Assembly: GCA_030591965.1 (NCBI GenBank)
Contig: JAUVAA010000004.1
Coordinates: forward strand, 1 to 45,672
Origin: a bacterium
Lineage (GTDB): Bacteria; Pseudomonadota; Gammaproteobacteria; Methylococcales; Methylomonadaceae
Direction of reading: 5' to 3'
DNA length: 45,672 nt
Part shown: piece by piece, positions 9,604 to 20,465 of the stretch
Position numbering within the stretch: position 1 is the stretch's first letter
Layout of the letters: every line of letters begins with the position of its first letter
The notes under the pieces: model-generated
Databases searched by the model: none
What the model saw: only the letters and a program-made list of their open reading frames with translations
Told to the model about the DNA's origin: nothing
Position numbers and translations under genes: made by a program

Positions 9604-10839
9604 TTAATTTTGAGTGTATTGGGTTTTTATTTTACTGATTTCAGCCGTGCGTAGTCTATTAATTGCTATGCCGATTTCTTTGCCTTGTAAATTTCCGTTT
9701 AAAACAGTTGAGCTGTCTATATCAGATCCTGCTTTTTGCGCAGCTAAAATATAATTGGCTTGAGGGTAAGCTGAGTTTTCAAATCCCAAGCGCCCTTTAG
9801 CATCAGCTTCACAAGCGAGTAAAAAATCGTTGAGGTGATTGTCTGTTTTAAAGGCATTCAGGCTGGCTAGTGTTGTGCAGAGTGTTGATGCTTTTAACTC
9901 AAAGGCTCGATGGCAGTGAGTGTGATATTGCATGACTTGCTGCGCTAGTTTCTGGTAATTATTGGGTACACGTAGTCGAGTGCAGAGTGCCGTTAATGCA
10001 CTTAAGCCTAATGTTTCATGGCCATGATGGCTAGGCCAATTGGTCGAAGGAGTGAGTGCTTTTCCTAAATCGTGCATTAAGGCGGCAAAACGAACTGTCG
10101 TTTTATCGCTTAATAAAACGGCCTGATCTAAAACCATTAGAGTATGTATGCCGGTATCGATTTCAGGGTGATAGACGGCAGTTTGCGGTACGCCAAATAA
10201 GGAGTCAATTTCTGGAAAGATGCGCGCTAAGGCGCCACAATCACGCAAGGCTTGAAAGTAAGCGGAAGGTGATTGTTCACTCAGAGCTTTGGCTGTTTCT
10301 GCCCAAACACGATCGGGAACGAGGTGATTAATTTCGCCTTGCGTAACCATGTCCTGCATCAGTTTTTGTGTTTCTGGTGCAATATGAAAGCCAAGGTGTT
10401 GGTAGCGCGCGCAAAAACGGGCAATACGTAAGATGCGTACTGGGTCTTCGCAAAAAGCAGGGGATATATGCCGAAACACTCTATTTTTGAGATCCTCTTG
10501 GCCGCCATAAGGGTCGATAATCTCGCCGTTATCTAGCATGGCCATGGCATTGATAGTTAAATCGCGGCGTAGTAGATCTTCTTCTAAGCTGACGTCAGGT
10601 GTTGCGCAAACAGCAAAGCCTTTATAGCCGTGTGTGGTTTTTCTTTCGGTACGCGCAAGTGCGTATTCGTCTTTTGTTTTTGGGTGCAGGAAAACTGGGA
10701 AGTCTTTGCCTACTTTAGTAAAGCCTTTTTGCAGCATGGCTTCTGGTGTTTCTTCTAGGACCACCCAGTCGCGCTCGCGTACGGGTAGATTGAGAAGTGT
10801 GTCACGTACAGCGCCGCCAACTAAATAGGCTTTCATCAT
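9604..10839 (-). CDS. cca: Multifunctional CCA tRNA nucleotidyltransferase
   Basis: This enzyme adds or repairs the CCA end of tRNAs without a nucleic acid template. It starts with YLVGGAVRDTLLNLPVRERDWVV, the class II nucleotidyltransferase G-G-x-V-R-D motif plus the metal-binding D-x-D equivalent (RDWV). RRDLTINAMA and the RILRIARFCARYQHLGF helix follow. ALMHDLGKAL near residue 255 is an HD phosphohydrolase motif, as in the longer gammaproteobacterial form of about 410 residues. Two consecutive ATGs (10839 and 10836) are possible starts. Neither has a clear Shine-Dalgarno sequence. Confidence 0.95.
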   Translation of the reverse strand: MMKAYLVGGAVRDTLLNLPVRERDWVVLEETPEAMLQKGFTKVGKDFPVFLHPKTKDEYALARTERKTTHGYKGFAVCATPDVSLEEDLLRRDLTINAMAMLDNGEIIDPYGGQEDLKNRVFRHISPAFCEDPVRILRIARFCARYQHLGFHIAPETQKLMQDMVTQGEINHLVPDRVWAETAKALSEQSPSAYFQALRDCGALARIFPEIDSLFGVPQTAVYHPEIDTGIHTLMVLDQAVLLSDKTTVRFAALMHDLGKALTPSTNWPSHHGHETLGLSALTALCTRLRVPNNYQKLAQQVMQYHTHCHRAFELKASTLCTTLASLNAFKTDNHLNDFLLACEADAKGRLGFENSAYPQANYILAAQKAGSDIDSSTVLNGNLQGKEIGIAINRLRTAEISKIKTQYTQN

Positions 10840-10954
10840 GTTAAATTTATTATCTTTTTAATATTAAGATGCATGATAAAGGATTCAGTGCTAATTTGGC
10901 AATGAGTTGTCGTGTTGATATTTGATGTTTATTTTCCAGCATAAGGTTAAAACC

Positions 10955-11512
10955 TTCGCCTTTCAGGCGAACAGATTTATCTCAAATGTTATACTCAAAG
11001 AATGGATTATCGCTATGGCAGTCATACAGTTTACAACATCGAATATCATTTTGTTTGGGTAACAAAATATAGATACCAAGTATTAAATGGTGATGTTAGC
11101 TTGCGGGTAAGAGAGTTGGTAAGGCAAACTTGTGAAGCCTTTGAAATTAAGATTTTGTCAGGTGTTGTTAGCAAGGATCATGTACACATAGTTGTTTCTG
11201 CCCCTCCTAATATAGCGCCAAGCGAAATAATGCGAAGGATAAAAGGACGTAGTGCAAGAAAGCTCTTTGAAGAATTTCCAAAATTAAAAAAGCGTTACTG
11301 GGGAAAGCATTTTTGGGCAAGAGGATACTTTTGTGTCACGGTAGGTCAGGTGACTGAAGAAATGATAAAGCATTACCTTGAGCATCACTTTGAAGCAAAC
11401 CCGAATGATAATTTTAAAACAGAATATGGTGAGCATGAATGACAGGGCTATTCGCCCTGTATCCCGACTTTCAGTCGCCAAGCACTCTAACCCACCCGTC
11501 TTTAGCGGGTGG
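10955..11512 (+). mobile_element. IS200/IS605-type element (tnpA only)
   Basis: A complete tnpA is flanked by subterminal hairpins, as required by single-strand transposition. The left-end hairpin is TTCGCC/GGCGAA with loop TTTCA (10955-10971). The right-end hairpin is CCACCCG/CGGGTGG with loop TCTTTAG (11492-11512). There are no terminal inverted repeats and no tnpB, which is the IS200 layout. A third hairpin, ACAGGGC/GCCCTGT (11442-11460), overlaps the tnpA stop codon and may block read-through. Exact cleavage sites lie a few bases outside the hairpins and could not be fixed. Confidence 0.8.
11002..11442 (+). CDS. tnpA: IS200/IS605 family Y1 transposase TnpA
   Basis: This 146-residue HUH endonuclease of the Y1 transposase family acts on single-stranded ends of its element. 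It starts with YRYGSHTVYNIEYHFVWVTKYRY. It carries the HUH-type metal motif HVHIVVSAPP near residue 71, IMRRIKGRSARKLFEEFP near residue 95, and the catalytic tyrosine helix MIKHYLEHH near residue 124. All key residues are present, so it looks active. It sits between cca (divergent) and the TSUP gene (co-directional) and its left end lies in the cca leader region. Confidence 0.95.
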   Translation: MDYRYGSHTVYNIEYHFVWVTKYRYQVLNGDVSLRVRELVRQTCEAFEIKILSGVVSKDHVHIVVSAPPNIAPSEIMRRIKGRSARKLFEEFPKLKKRYWGKHFWARGYFCVTVGQVTEEMIKHYLEHHFEANPNDNFKTEYGEHE

Positions 11513-11553
11513 TTGTTTAGTAAAGGGTTGAATGTAATGATGAAAGTGTTTTC

Positions 11554-12360
11554 ATGTTAGATGTTATGTTGATTTGCTTAGCTTTTGGTTGTTTTTCAGG
11601 TATTTTAGCGGGGCTTTTTGGCCTTGGTGGTGGTTTGGTTTTAGTGCCTTTTTTTGTGCTTTTATTTGAGCAGCAAGGTATTGCTAATGAGTTGATTATG
11701 TTAATGGCTGTTGCAACTTCATTGGCAACGATTATTATTACTTCCATAGCGACGGTGTTCGCGCACCAGCGATTAGGGGCGGTTATTTGGTCTTATGTCT
11801 GGCAACTTTCCGGTGGCATTGTGTTTGGTGTTGTCGCGGGTGCTTATGCGGCGGATTATCTTCTGTCGGTAAACTTACGTTTTATCTTTGCCTTGTATAT
11901 GTTATATGTGGCAGTACAGATGGCAATGCAATTAAGGCCAAAAGTAGCTGTGCAGAAAAAAAGTTTGGCTAGACCGATTTTAAATATAGCAGGGCTGTCG
12001 ATAGGCTTTATTTCTGCTGTCTTGGGTATAGGGGGAGGGACTCTAACGGTTCCTTTGCTAGCTAAGTATCGAGTCCCTATGCGTAATGCTGTGGCTGTTT
12101 CTAGTGCTTGCGGTTTGCCGATTGCGCTTGCAGGCAGTATCAGTTATGCATTGCTGGGATGGCAAAAGGTCGGCTTGCCAGAAGGAAGTTTTGGTTATGT
12201 TTATTTGCCGGCATTTTCAGGCGTAGTACTGAGTAGTATGTTGATTGCTCCTATTGGCGCTAAATGGGCCAATAGCTTGCCAACCCAGAAGCTAAAGCAG
12301 TATTTTTCTATCTTGTTGTTTATCGTGGCCGGAAAATTATTATGGCCTTTTATTAATTGA
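11554..12360 (+). CDS. TSUP (TauE/SafE) family membrane transporter
   Basis: The 268-residue protein has about eight hydrophobic segments and the duplicated TSUP fold. The N-terminal half has [21 protein letters not shown] and the second half has [21 protein letters not shown], both carrying the G-x-G-G-G repeat of sulfite exporter TauE/SafE proteins. Members move sulfite, sulfonates or related anions across the inner membrane, and the substrate here is unknown. It starts 34 bases after the tnpA element, so its native promoter may have been altered. Rubredoxin follows after 13 bases, likely in the same transcript. Confidence 0.88.
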   Translation: MLDVMLICLAFGCFSGILAGLFGLGGGLVLVPFFVLLFEQQGIANELIMLMAVATSLATIIITSIATVFAHQRLGAVIWSYVWQLSGGIVFGVVAGAYAADYLLSVNLRFIFALYMLYVAVQMAMQLRPKVAVQKKSLARPILNIAGLSIGFISAVLGIGGGTLTVPLLAKYRVPMRNAVAVSSACGLPIALAGSISYALLGWQKVGLPEGSFGYVYLPAFSGVVLSSMLIAPIGAKWANSLPTQKLKQYFSILLFIVAGKLLWPFIN

Positions 12361-12373
12361 TTGGGAGAGAGTC

Positions 12374-12544
12374 ATGGCAGAATTTAAAAAATATCGGTGT
12401 TTAGAGTGTGAGCATATTTATGATGAAGCGAAGGGCGACCCAGATAGTGGCCTTGCTCCAGGTACATTATGGGCTGATATTCCAGATGATTGGGCCTGTC
12501 CTATTTGCGGTGCGCCGAAAAGTTTTTATGAGTTGATTGTGTAA
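12374..12544 (+). CDS. Rubredoxin
   Basis: This short gene encodes 56 residues with the rubredoxin iron site in two cysteine pairs, C9-x2-C12 ([12 protein letters not shown]) and [13 protein letters not shown] near residues 41-48. The conserved [14 protein letters not shown] lies between them. It binds one Fe and acts as a small one-electron carrier in the cytosol, for example for hydroxylases or oxidative stress enzymes. GGGAGAG precedes ATG 12374 with 5 bases spacing. No partner reductase is adjacent. Confidence 0.95.
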   Translation: MAEFKKYRCLECEHIYDEAKGDPDSGLAPGTLWADIPDDWACPICGAPKSFYELIV

Positions 12545-12584
12545 GCTTTGGTAAGTCGGTATTGGCCATGCTAATAAACAGCTA

Positions 12585-12612
12585 TTAACAAGTTGATTAC
12601 TTATAGTATAAT
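12585..12612 (+). promoter_or_regulatory. Probable sigma-70 promoter of guaB
   Basis: The -35 TTAACA (12585-12590) and -10 TATAAT (12607-12612) are separated by 16 bases and lie 36 bases before the guaB start. The match to consensus is 5/6 and 6/6. No PurR-like operator was recognised with confidence. Confidence 0.6.
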
Positions 12613-12636
12613 CATGGGTTAATTTTTATTTCTTGA

Positions 12637-14112
<1,476 letters not shown>

Positions 14113-14133
14113 TTTTAGCGCAAAATTGTTACG

Positions 14134-14164
14134 AAACGAGGCTCCTAGTGAGCCTCGTTTTGTT
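14134..14164 (+). terminator. Terminator between guaB and guaA
   Basis: AAACGAGGCTC (14134-14144) pairs perfectly with GAGCCTCGTTT (14150-14160) around a CTAGT loop and is followed by TTGTTT. Confidence 0.85.
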
Positions 14165-14202
14165 TATAGAACTAGATATATTAAACATTAAAGAGATTTA
14201 CC

Positions 14203-15792
14203 GTGAATCAACATTCAACTACAGATATTCATGCCCACAAAATTCTTATTTTAGATTTTGGCTCGCAGTACACGCAGCTTATTGCACGACGTATTCGTGA
14301 AATTGGCGTTTATTGTGAAATTTACGCCTGTGATTGTTCCGATGATGAGGTGCGTAACTTTGGCGCTAAAGGTATTATTTTATCCGGTGGCCCTGAGTCT
14401 GTGACTTTAGGCAATACACCGAGAGCGCCGCAAGCTGTGTTTGAGGCTGGCGTACCTGTACTAGGTATTTGTTATGGTATGCAAACTATGACAGAGCAAC
14501 TCAATGGAAAAGTGGAGTCCTCAGATCATCGTGAATTTGGTTATGCGCAAGTCCGTGCGCGCGGGCATTCTAAATTATTAAAAGACATAGAAGATGCTGT
14601 CACAGCCGAAGGTTTTGGCTTATTAGATGTGTGGATGAGTCATGGTGATCGCGTAGTTGAATTACCAGAAGGCTTTAAACTGATTGCCAGTTCTGATGGT
14701 GCGCCGATTGCTGGGATTGCCAATGAAGAAAAAGGTTTTTATGGTGTGCAGTTTCACCCTGAAGTGACTCACACAAAACAAGGCGGTCGCATGTTAAGTC
14801 GTTTTGTCTTGGATATTTGCGGCTGTGATGCCTTATGGGATTCTGCACATATTATTGATGAAAATATTCAAATTATTAAAGAAAAAGTCGGTACCGATCA
14901 GGTTATTTTAGGATTATCAGGAGGGGTTGATTCCTCTGTTGTAGCAGCTTTATTGCATAAATCTATTGGCGAACAATTAACTTGTGTGTTTGTCGATACG
15001 GGCTTATTGCGCTTAAACGAAGGCGATCAAGTGATGGCCATGTTTGCTGAAAGCATGGGCGTCAATGTAATTCGTGTTAATGCGGAACAGCGTTATCTGG
15101 ATGCTTTAGCAGGTAAAAGTGACCCTGAGCAAAAACGCAAAATCATCGGTAACTTATTTATTGAAATTTTTGATGAAGAAGCGGCTAAATTAACTGATGC
15201 GAAATGGCTCGCACAAGGTACGATTTATCCTGATGTGATTGAATCAGCTGGCGCGGCAAATGGTAAAGCGCATTTGATTAAATCGCATCATAATGTCGGT
15301 GGCTTACCTGAGAATATGAAGCTGAAACTACTTGAGCCATTACGTGAATTGTTTAAAGATGAAGTACGTAAACTCGGTTTGGAATTAGGCTTGCCCGCCA
15401 ATATGATTCAGCGCCATCCATTTCCAGGGCCGGGTTTAGGAGTGCGTATTTTGGGTGAAGTGAAAAAAGAATACGCGGATTTATTGCGTAAAGCGGATGC
15501 TATCTTCATTGAAGAATTATACAGACATGATTTGTATCATACTGTTAGCCAAGCCTTTGCCGTGTTCTTACCGGTTAAATCGGTGGGTGTGATGGGTGAT
15601 GGTCGACGTTATGATTATGTAGTTGCGATTCGCGCGGTAGAAACGGTTGATTTTATGACCGCACGCTGGGCGCATTTGCCGTATGAATTTTTAGGCTTAA
15701 TTTCCAACCGGATCATCAATGAAGTCGACGGCATCTCCCGTGTGACTTACGATATTTCAGGTAAGCCACCCGCAACGATTGAATGGGAATAA
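14203..15792 (+). CDS. guaA: GMP synthase (glutamine-hydrolysing)
   Basis: GuaA converts XMP to GMP with ATP and glutamine. The 529 residues begin at GTG 14203, with AAAGAG 8 bases upstream. The N-terminal class I glutamine amidotransferase contains [20 protein letters not shown], the nucleophile motif VLGICYGMQ with Cys near residue 90, and FHPEVTHT. The ATP pyrophosphatase P-loop is [19 protein letters not shown] near residue 237. The dimerisation domain ends in the conserved [12 protein letters not shown]. It overlaps the tadA start by 10 bases. Confidence 0.98.
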   Translation: MNQHSTTDIHAHKILILDFGSQYTQLIARRIREIGVYCEIYACDCSDDEVRNFGAKGIILSGGPESVTLGNTPRAPQAVFEAGVPVLGICYGMQTMTEQLNGKVESSDHREFGYAQVRARGHSKLLKDIEDAVTAEGFGLLDVWMSHGDRVVELPEGFKLIASSDGAPIAGIANEEKGFYGVQFHPEVTHTKQGGRMLSRFVLDICGCDALWDSAHIIDENIQIIKEKVGTDQVILGLSGGVDSSVVAALLHKSIGEQLTCVFVDTGLLRLNEGDQVMAMFAESMGVNVIRVNAEQRYLDALAGKSDPEQKRKIIGNLFIEIFDEEAAKLTDAKWLAQGTIYPDVIESAGAANGKAHLIKSHHNVGGLPENMKLKLLEPLRELFKDEVRKLGLELGLPANMIQRHPFPGPGLGVRILGEVKKEYADLLRKADAIFIEELYRHDLYHTVSQAFAVFLPVKSVGVMGDGRRYDYVVAIRAVETVDFMTARWAHLPYEFLGLISNRIINEVDGISRVTYDISGKPPATIEWE

Positions 15793-16259
15793 CACCAGAA
15801 GACGAAGCGTGGATGCGTCATGCTATTCGGCTGGCGCAGCGTGCTGAAGAGCAGGGTGAAGTGCCCGTTGGTGCGGTCGTGGTATTGGATGGGCAATGCA
15901 TTGCCGAAGGATGGAATGTACCGATTACCACCCATGATCCATCAGCACATGCGGAAATGGTCGCGTTACGACTCGCAGGCAAGGCTTTAAAAAACTATCG
16001 TTTAATTAATAGCACTTTATATGTGACACTAGAGCCTTGCGTTATGTGTGTGGGCGCAATCGCTCATGCGCGAGTTAAGCGCGTGGTGTTTGGCGCGCTA
16101 GATGAAAAACGCGGCGCGATCTGTAGTGCTTTAGAGTTAGCTAACGCCGATTTTTTAAATCATCAAATCGATTGGCAGGGCGAAGTGCTAGCAGAAACCT
16201 GTGCTGATTTATTGCGCAATTTTTTTAGAGCAAAGCGGAGAAAGTCTAAAGCGCAATAG
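15783..16259 (+). CDS. tadA: tRNA-specific adenosine deaminase
   Basis: TadA deaminates A34 to inosine in tRNA-Arg(ACG), allowing wobble reading. The 158-residue protein has the cytidine-deaminase fold zinc motifs [11 protein letters not shown], with proton-shuttle Glu, and [20 protein letters not shown]. It also has the [10 protein letters not shown] strand. Start ATG 15783 lies within the end of guaA, indicating translational coupling. ATG 15813 is an alternative giving a 148-residue product. The guaA-tadA neighbourhood is common in gammaproteobacteria. Confidence 0.95.
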   Translation: MGITPEDEAWMRHAIRLAQRAEEQGEVPVGAVVVLDGQCIAEGWNVPITTHDPSAHAEMVALRLAGKALKNYRLINSTLYVTLEPCVMCVGAIAHARVKRVVFGALDEKRGAICSALELANADFLNHQIDWQGEVLAETCADLLRNFFRAKRRKSKAQ

Positions 16260-16313
16260 CTGTTATCGCGGTTTTAGGACGTATCCTACTCTTTAGTGAG
16301 AGCACGAAGATTC

Positions 16314-16374
16314 AAGATTCCTCCTAAACTCGGAATGGCCTCGTACTTCGTCATCTCGACGTAGGAGAGATCTT
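16314..16374. repeat. Imperfect palindromic repeat in the tadA-SIMPL gap
   Basis: The 224-base gap after tadA holds an inverted repeat. AAGATTCCTCCTAAACTCGG (from 16314) is similar to the reverse complement of CATCTCGACGTAGGAGAGAT (from 16352). It resembles dispersed intergenic palindromes seen in many bacteria. No coding frame was recognised. Arms are about 75% alike, so the element looks old. Confidence 0.5.
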
Positions 16375-16483
16375 AATTTCTGAGGTGGTACGAAGAGTTA
16401 AGGTTTTATGTTCCTTTTGGTTATAAAATAGTTAGCTAACATCAGTAACTAAATTGTGAGAAATATTCAAAAGGAGCACTCAA

Positions 16484-17200
16484 ATGCAAGAAAATAGTAA
16501 AGCTAATGTCTTCATACTCGGTTTTTTTATATTTTTAGGTTTATCCTCATTGGGCTATTTATTAGCTAATGCGGCGGTTAAAGTTAAAGAATATGAGCGA
16601 TCAGTAACAGCAAAAGGCTTATCCGAACGTGAATATACTGCAGATATTATTATTTGGCCGATTCAATTTACTGCAGCCAATAATGATTTAAGTCAGCTTT
16701 ATAAGTTAGTTGATGCAAACAGTCTAAAAATTAAGCAATTTGTGCTGAAAAAAGGCATTAAAGAAAAGGAAATCTCCTTTTCTTCCCCTGTAATTACCGA
16801 TAAATCAGCGCAGCAATATGGTAATGCTAAAGCAGAATTCCGCTATGCTGCCATGCAAACAGTTACCGTTTATTCGGAAGATATTAAACGCGTCCGTGAG
16901 ATGATGAATTCTTTATCTGAGCTAGGTAGAAGCGGCATTGCTTTTACCGGTAATAATTACCAGTCGCAAACAAAGTACATTTTTACAAGGCTTAATGAAG
17001 TTAAGCCGGAAATGATTGAAGAGGCAACTAAGCAAGCTAGAGTAGTGGCACAAAAGTTCGCGGCAGACTCACAAAGCAAATTGGGTAAAATTAGAAAAGC
17101 ATTACAGGGGCAATTTAGTATCAGTGCCCGAGACCAAAACAACCCACATATTAAAAAGGTGCGAGTGGTTTCGACGGTTGAGTATTATTTGTCGGATTGA
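16484..17200 (+). CDS. SIMPL (DUF541) domain protein, membrane-anchored
   Basis: The 238-residue protein has one N-terminal membrane segment (residues about 8-30, VFILGFFIFLGLSSLGYLLA). The periplasmic part has the SIMPL/DUF541 pattern: SVTAKGLSEREYTADIIIWP, the middle region YAAMQTVTVYSEDIKRVREM, and the tail ATKQARVVAQKFAADSQSKLGKI. Family members are cell-envelope proteins, and one is named for interaction with a mouse kinase, but no biochemical role is established. AAGGAG lies 8 bases upstream of the ATG. It converges on tex. Confidence 0.85.
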   Translation: MQENSKANVFILGFFIFLGLSSLGYLLANAAVKVKEYERSVTAKGLSEREYTADIIIWPIQFTAANNDLSQLYKLVDANSLKIKQFVLKKGIKEKEISFSSPVITDKSAQQYGNAKAEFRYAAMQTVTVYSEDIKRVREMMNSLSELGRSGIAFTGNNYQSQTKYIFTRLNEVKPEMIEEATKQARVVAQKFAADSQSKLGKIRKALQGQFSISARDQNNPHIKKVRVVSTVEYYLSD

Positions 17201-17291
17201 GTATTCTGTAGGGGAAGAGAAGGATTCATAAGCAGAAAAGTTGAACCACTCGTATTTTATTTTTCGCCATAAAATTTCAATTTTGTTTAGC

Positions 17292-17394
17292 ACGTAGGGT
17301 GGAATAGTGTTAACGTTTTCCACCATCACTAGCAAACCAATAGATCAGAGGCAAGCAATATGCCGGAAAACGCTACGCTATTCCAGCTTACGTA
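17292..17394. repeat. REP/MITE-like nested inverted repeat between SIMPL gene and tex
   Basis: The left arm 17292-17323 starts ACGTAGGGTGGAATAG and contains CGTTTTCCACC. The right arm 17363-17394 is its imperfect reverse complement and ends CTATTCCAGCTTACGT, at roughly 80% identity. Each arm is itself partly palindromic (GGTGGAA/TTCCACC). It fills the gap between two converging genes and ends 3 bases before the tex stop. It may serve as a bidirectional terminator, and no coding capacity is seen. Confidence 0.65.
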
Positions 17395-17396
17395 CC

Positions 17397-19685
17397 TTAT
17401 TTCTTCAGCGCCTTAGCAAAGGCATGGGCCATAGAGCCTTGAGTTTTTTCAGCTGCTGGCTTAGGTTTATGTGCTTTTCTGGGTGGGGCATTGTCGGCTT
17501 TTAGGTGGACTTGCTCACCAACAGGCGCATCTTTTTTCATCGATAAAGCAATACGTTTACGTGCGACATCGATTTCAATGACTTTAACGTTAACCATATC
17601 TCCTGTTTTGACCACTTCGCGTGGGTCTTTGACGAACACATCTGCTAAATGTGAGATATGGATCAATCCATCCTGATGCACGCCTATATCAACAAACGCC
17701 CCGAAATTAGCCACGTTGGTTACTACACCTTCTAATCGCATACCTTCTTTGAGGTCGGTGATTTTCTCGATACCTGCTTTAAAGGTGACGCTTTTAAATT
17801 CAGGTCTAGGATCGCGGCCGGGTTTTTCCAGTTCTTGCAAAATGTCAGTGACGGTGGGTAAGCCAAAATTTTCATTGGTGTAATCAGCGGGGTTTAAATT
17901 ACGTAAGACGCTGCTTTTGCCGACCAGTTCATTAATTGGCGTGCCGGTTTTTTTAACAATATCTTCAATTACTGGATAGGCTTCGGGGTGAACTGCCGAG
18001 CTATCCAACGGGTTATCGCCATTCATAATACGTAAAAACCCTGCTGCTTGTTCGTAAGCTTTACCACCTAGACGCGGTACTTTTTTCAGTTGTTTACGGT
18101 TTTTAAAAGCGCCTTGCTCATCTCTAAACGCGACAATATTATGGCTGATGGTATTGGATATACCTGACACCTGTTTTAGCAGGGCGGCAGAAGCGATATT
18201 AACGTCCACGCCGACAGCATTTACACAATCTTCGACGACGGCATCGAGTCCGCGAGCTAATTTAATTTGATTAACATCGTGCTGATATTGACCGACACCA
18301 ATAGATTTGGGCTCGATTTTTACAAGTTCCGCAAGTGGATCTTGTAAACGGCGTGCAATTGACACTGCGCCGCGTAGTGATACATCTATATCAGGAAATT
18401 CTTGCGAGGCAAGTTCTGAGGCGGAATACACGGATGCACCAGCTTCTGAAACGGTTATTTTGCTGAATTTTAAGTCTTTGTGTTGCTTCATAAGATCGGC
18501 AACCAGTTGATCTGTTTCGCGTGAACCTGTGCCATTACCGATACTGACTAACTCAACTTGATGCTGTTTAATAAGTTTGGCAATGGTAGCGATAGAAGCA
18601 TCCCACTGATTTCTTGGTGGGTGTGGGTAAATAGTTTCTGTGGCAACGAGCTTTCCTGTGGTATCGACAACAGCAACTTTTACGCCGGTACGAATGCCGG
18701 GGTCTAAACCTAAAGTGGCTTTAGGGCCTGCAGGTGCGGCGAGTAATAAATCTTTCAGGTTGTTGGCGAATACTTTTATCGCTTCTAGTTCAGCCGCTTC
18801 ACGTAATTGCTGTTTTAAATCTAAATCAATACGCGTAAATAATTTAACCTTCCAGGCAAAACGTGCTGTGTCAGCTAACCAAGCGTCTGCTGCTTTGCTG
18901 GTGTCAGTGACATGAATATGGCGCGCTACAATTTGTGCGCACAGTTGATGATCGGCTTTTTCATCATTACCTGGTAGTAAATTAACATTCAATAAATTCT
19001 CATTACGACCGCGAAACAAAGCTAAAGCGCGATGCGAAGGGATTTTATTGATAGCTTCTTGATAATCAAAATAATCTTTGAATTTCGCAGCTTCGGCTTC
19101 TTTATCTTTGGCAACTGTGGCATGAATAATCCCTTTTTGCCAAATACGTTCACGTAGCGTACTGACCAGTTCGGCATCTTCTGAAATACGCTCCATAATA
19201 ATTTGGCGCGCACCAGCTAAGGCGGCATCAGCATCGTTAATACCATTGTCGGTATTAATATAACCGGCGGCAAGCTGCTCTGGATTGCAGTTTCTATCGT
19301 CTAAAATAGCATCGGCTAGCGGCTCTAAACCAGCTTCGCGTGCTATTTGGGCTTTGGTGCGTCGTTTGGGTTTATAGGGTAAATATAAATCTTCTAGTCG
19401 GGTTTTGGTATCCGCTTCTTTAATAGCCAATTCTAAAGCAGGAGTGAGCTTGTCTTGAGAGGCGATGCTTTCTAATATGGTCTCACGACGCGCATTAAGT
19501 TCGCGTAAATAAATTAAGCGTTCAGCTAAGAGCCGTAGCTGAATATCATCTAGCCCACCGGTGACTTCTTTACGGTAACGAGCGATAAACGGCACGGTTG
19601 CGCCTTCATCTAAAAGTGTGACTGCGGCTTTGACTTGATGCTGAGTAACGGCTAATTCGTCGGCAATTTTTTTGATAACGTCCAT
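17397..19685 (-). CDS. tex: Tex-type RNA-binding transcription accessory protein
   Basis: Tex proteins are YqgF-fold plus S1 proteins that bind nucleic acids and influence transcription and stress survival. The 762 residues include the N-terminal HTH-like region VTLLDEGATVPFIARYRKEVTG. The YqgF-like RNase H fold is TLGLDPGIRTGVKVAVVD near residue 325. SIGVGQYQHDVNQ and the helix-hairpin-helix region RKQLKKVPRLGGKAYEQAAGFLRI follow. The C-terminal S1 domain is GVVTNVANFGAFVDIGVHQD near residue 660, and the tail is basic. Length is normal. It stands alone in its transcript and its 5' side borders the retron cassette. Confidence 0.96.
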   Translation of the reverse strand: MDVIKKIADELAVTQHQVKAAVTLLDEGATVPFIARYRKEVTGGLDDIQLRLLAERLIYLRELNARRETILESIASQDKLTPALELAIKEADTKTRLEDLYLPYKPKRRTKAQIAREAGLEPLADAILDDRNCNPEQLAAGYINTDNGINDADAALAGARQIIMERISEDAELVSTLRERIWQKGIIHATVAKDKEAEAAKFKDYFDYQEAINKIPSHRALALFRGRNENLLNVNLLPGNDEKADHQLCAQIVARHIHVTDTSKAADAWLADTARFAWKVKLFTRIDLDLKQQLREAAELEAIKVFANNLKDLLLAAPAGPKATLGLDPGIRTGVKVAVVDTTGKLVATETIYPHPPRNQWDASIATIAKLIKQHQVELVSIGNGTGSRETDQLVADLMKQHKDLKFSKITVSEAGASVYSASELASQEFPDIDVSLRGAVSIARRLQDPLAELVKIEPKSIGVGQYQHDVNQIKLARGLDAVVEDCVNAVGVDVNIASAALLKQVSGISNTISHNIVAFRDEQGAFKNRKQLKKVPRLGGKAYEQAAGFLRIMNGDNPLDSSAVHPEAYPVIEDIVKKTGTPINELVGKSSVLRNLNPADYTNENFGLPTVTDILQELEKPGRDPRPEFKSVTFKAGIEKITDLKEGMRLEGVVTNVANFGAFVDIGVHQDGLIHISHLADVFVKDPREVVKTGDMVNVKVIEIDVARKRIALSMKKDAPVGEQVHLKADNAPPRKAHKPKPAAEKTQGSMAHAFAKALKK

Positions 19686-19778
19686 TTAGGGAAGCTCTTA
19701 TAAAGGATTGAAAAATAGGGTTGTATTAATATAAAATTGATGCAAATCCTTTGTTAATTCTACGCTGTCGTGTGAGGA

Positions 19779-20465
19779 TCATATAGGCAGAAATACTTGG
19801 AAATATTGTCGTCTTGTGGTTAAGAATGACTGGTGCTTATTATTAAATTCTTCCAATTCTAACTCGGCAAAATCAGATAGAGCGCTGGGGTTATCTAAAA
19901 GGTCGTTAACAATTTCTTGGCCTTCTAAAATCATATCGTAACGTGCGCGTTTCAATCGGCGGCAGTTAAGATTCAGTAAGTTTATTGTATATTCTGCTTT
20001 AGATGCCTGATTAACTGTCAAATTTGGATGAGGAGTAATTCGCCCATCTAATTCATAGTGAAAATAACTTTCACAGTTTTGGTCGGTGGGTTTTATAAAT
20101 AACTGTGGATCAAATTGACTCTTTTTTGCATGACCACAGCTAATTGGGTTAGGGGCGAGAGTAGATGACGATATTTCATATCCTGAGTCAAAGCATGAGA
20201 TCAATAGATTACTAAAATCAAAGGTACGGCTTGGCCTCATAGATTTTGGTTCTATATGTTCAATATGATAACCAATATTGCCTTCACCACGAACTAATTC
20301 AATTTCGCAATAGGAACAAAGATTTTTTTGCGCAGGTAGTAAACTATCTTGTACTGCCTTCGTATACTTAAAATTCTCCCAAGCCTTTGTGGAGTTAGCA
20401 ACAGGTTTTTTATGCCTTAAAGCAAGTTTTCTGGGAATATTCACAGGATGAATTAGATGCTTCAT
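19779..20465 (-). CDS. Retron effector HNH endonuclease (PtuB-like, TIGR02646-type)
   Basis: The 228-residue protein has a zinc-finger-like HNH nuclease: CSYCE near residue 50, then HIEHIEPKS, the NLLISC finger half near residue 89, and a later NPISCGHAK. This pattern matches the HNH family coupled to retron ATPases (known as retron-system HNH, PtuB). In studied ATPase+HNH retrons (Ec78 class) the nuclease is the toxic arm released when a phage disturbs the msDNA complex, and it cleaves tRNA in Eco7. That function is inferred by family here. Its ATG overlaps the ATPase stop by 4 bases (ATGA), showing tight translational coupling. Confidence 0.88.
   Translation of the reverse strand: MKHLIHPVNIPRKLALRHKKPVANSTKAWENFKYTKAVQDSLLPAQKNLCSYCEIELVRGEGNIGYHIEHIEPKSMRPSRTFDFSNLLISCFDSGYEISSSTLAPNPISCGHAKKSQFDPQLFIKPTDQNCESYFHYELDGRITPHPNLTVNQASKAEYTINLLNLNCRRLKRARYDMILEGQEIVNDLLDNPSALSDFAELELEEFNNKHQSFLTTRRQYFQVFLPI

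Noticed and set aside
9151-9654. 167-codon open frame on the + strand opposite yajQ
   Set aside because: It is fully antisense to a well conserved yajQ, with no ribosome binding site and no family resemblance.
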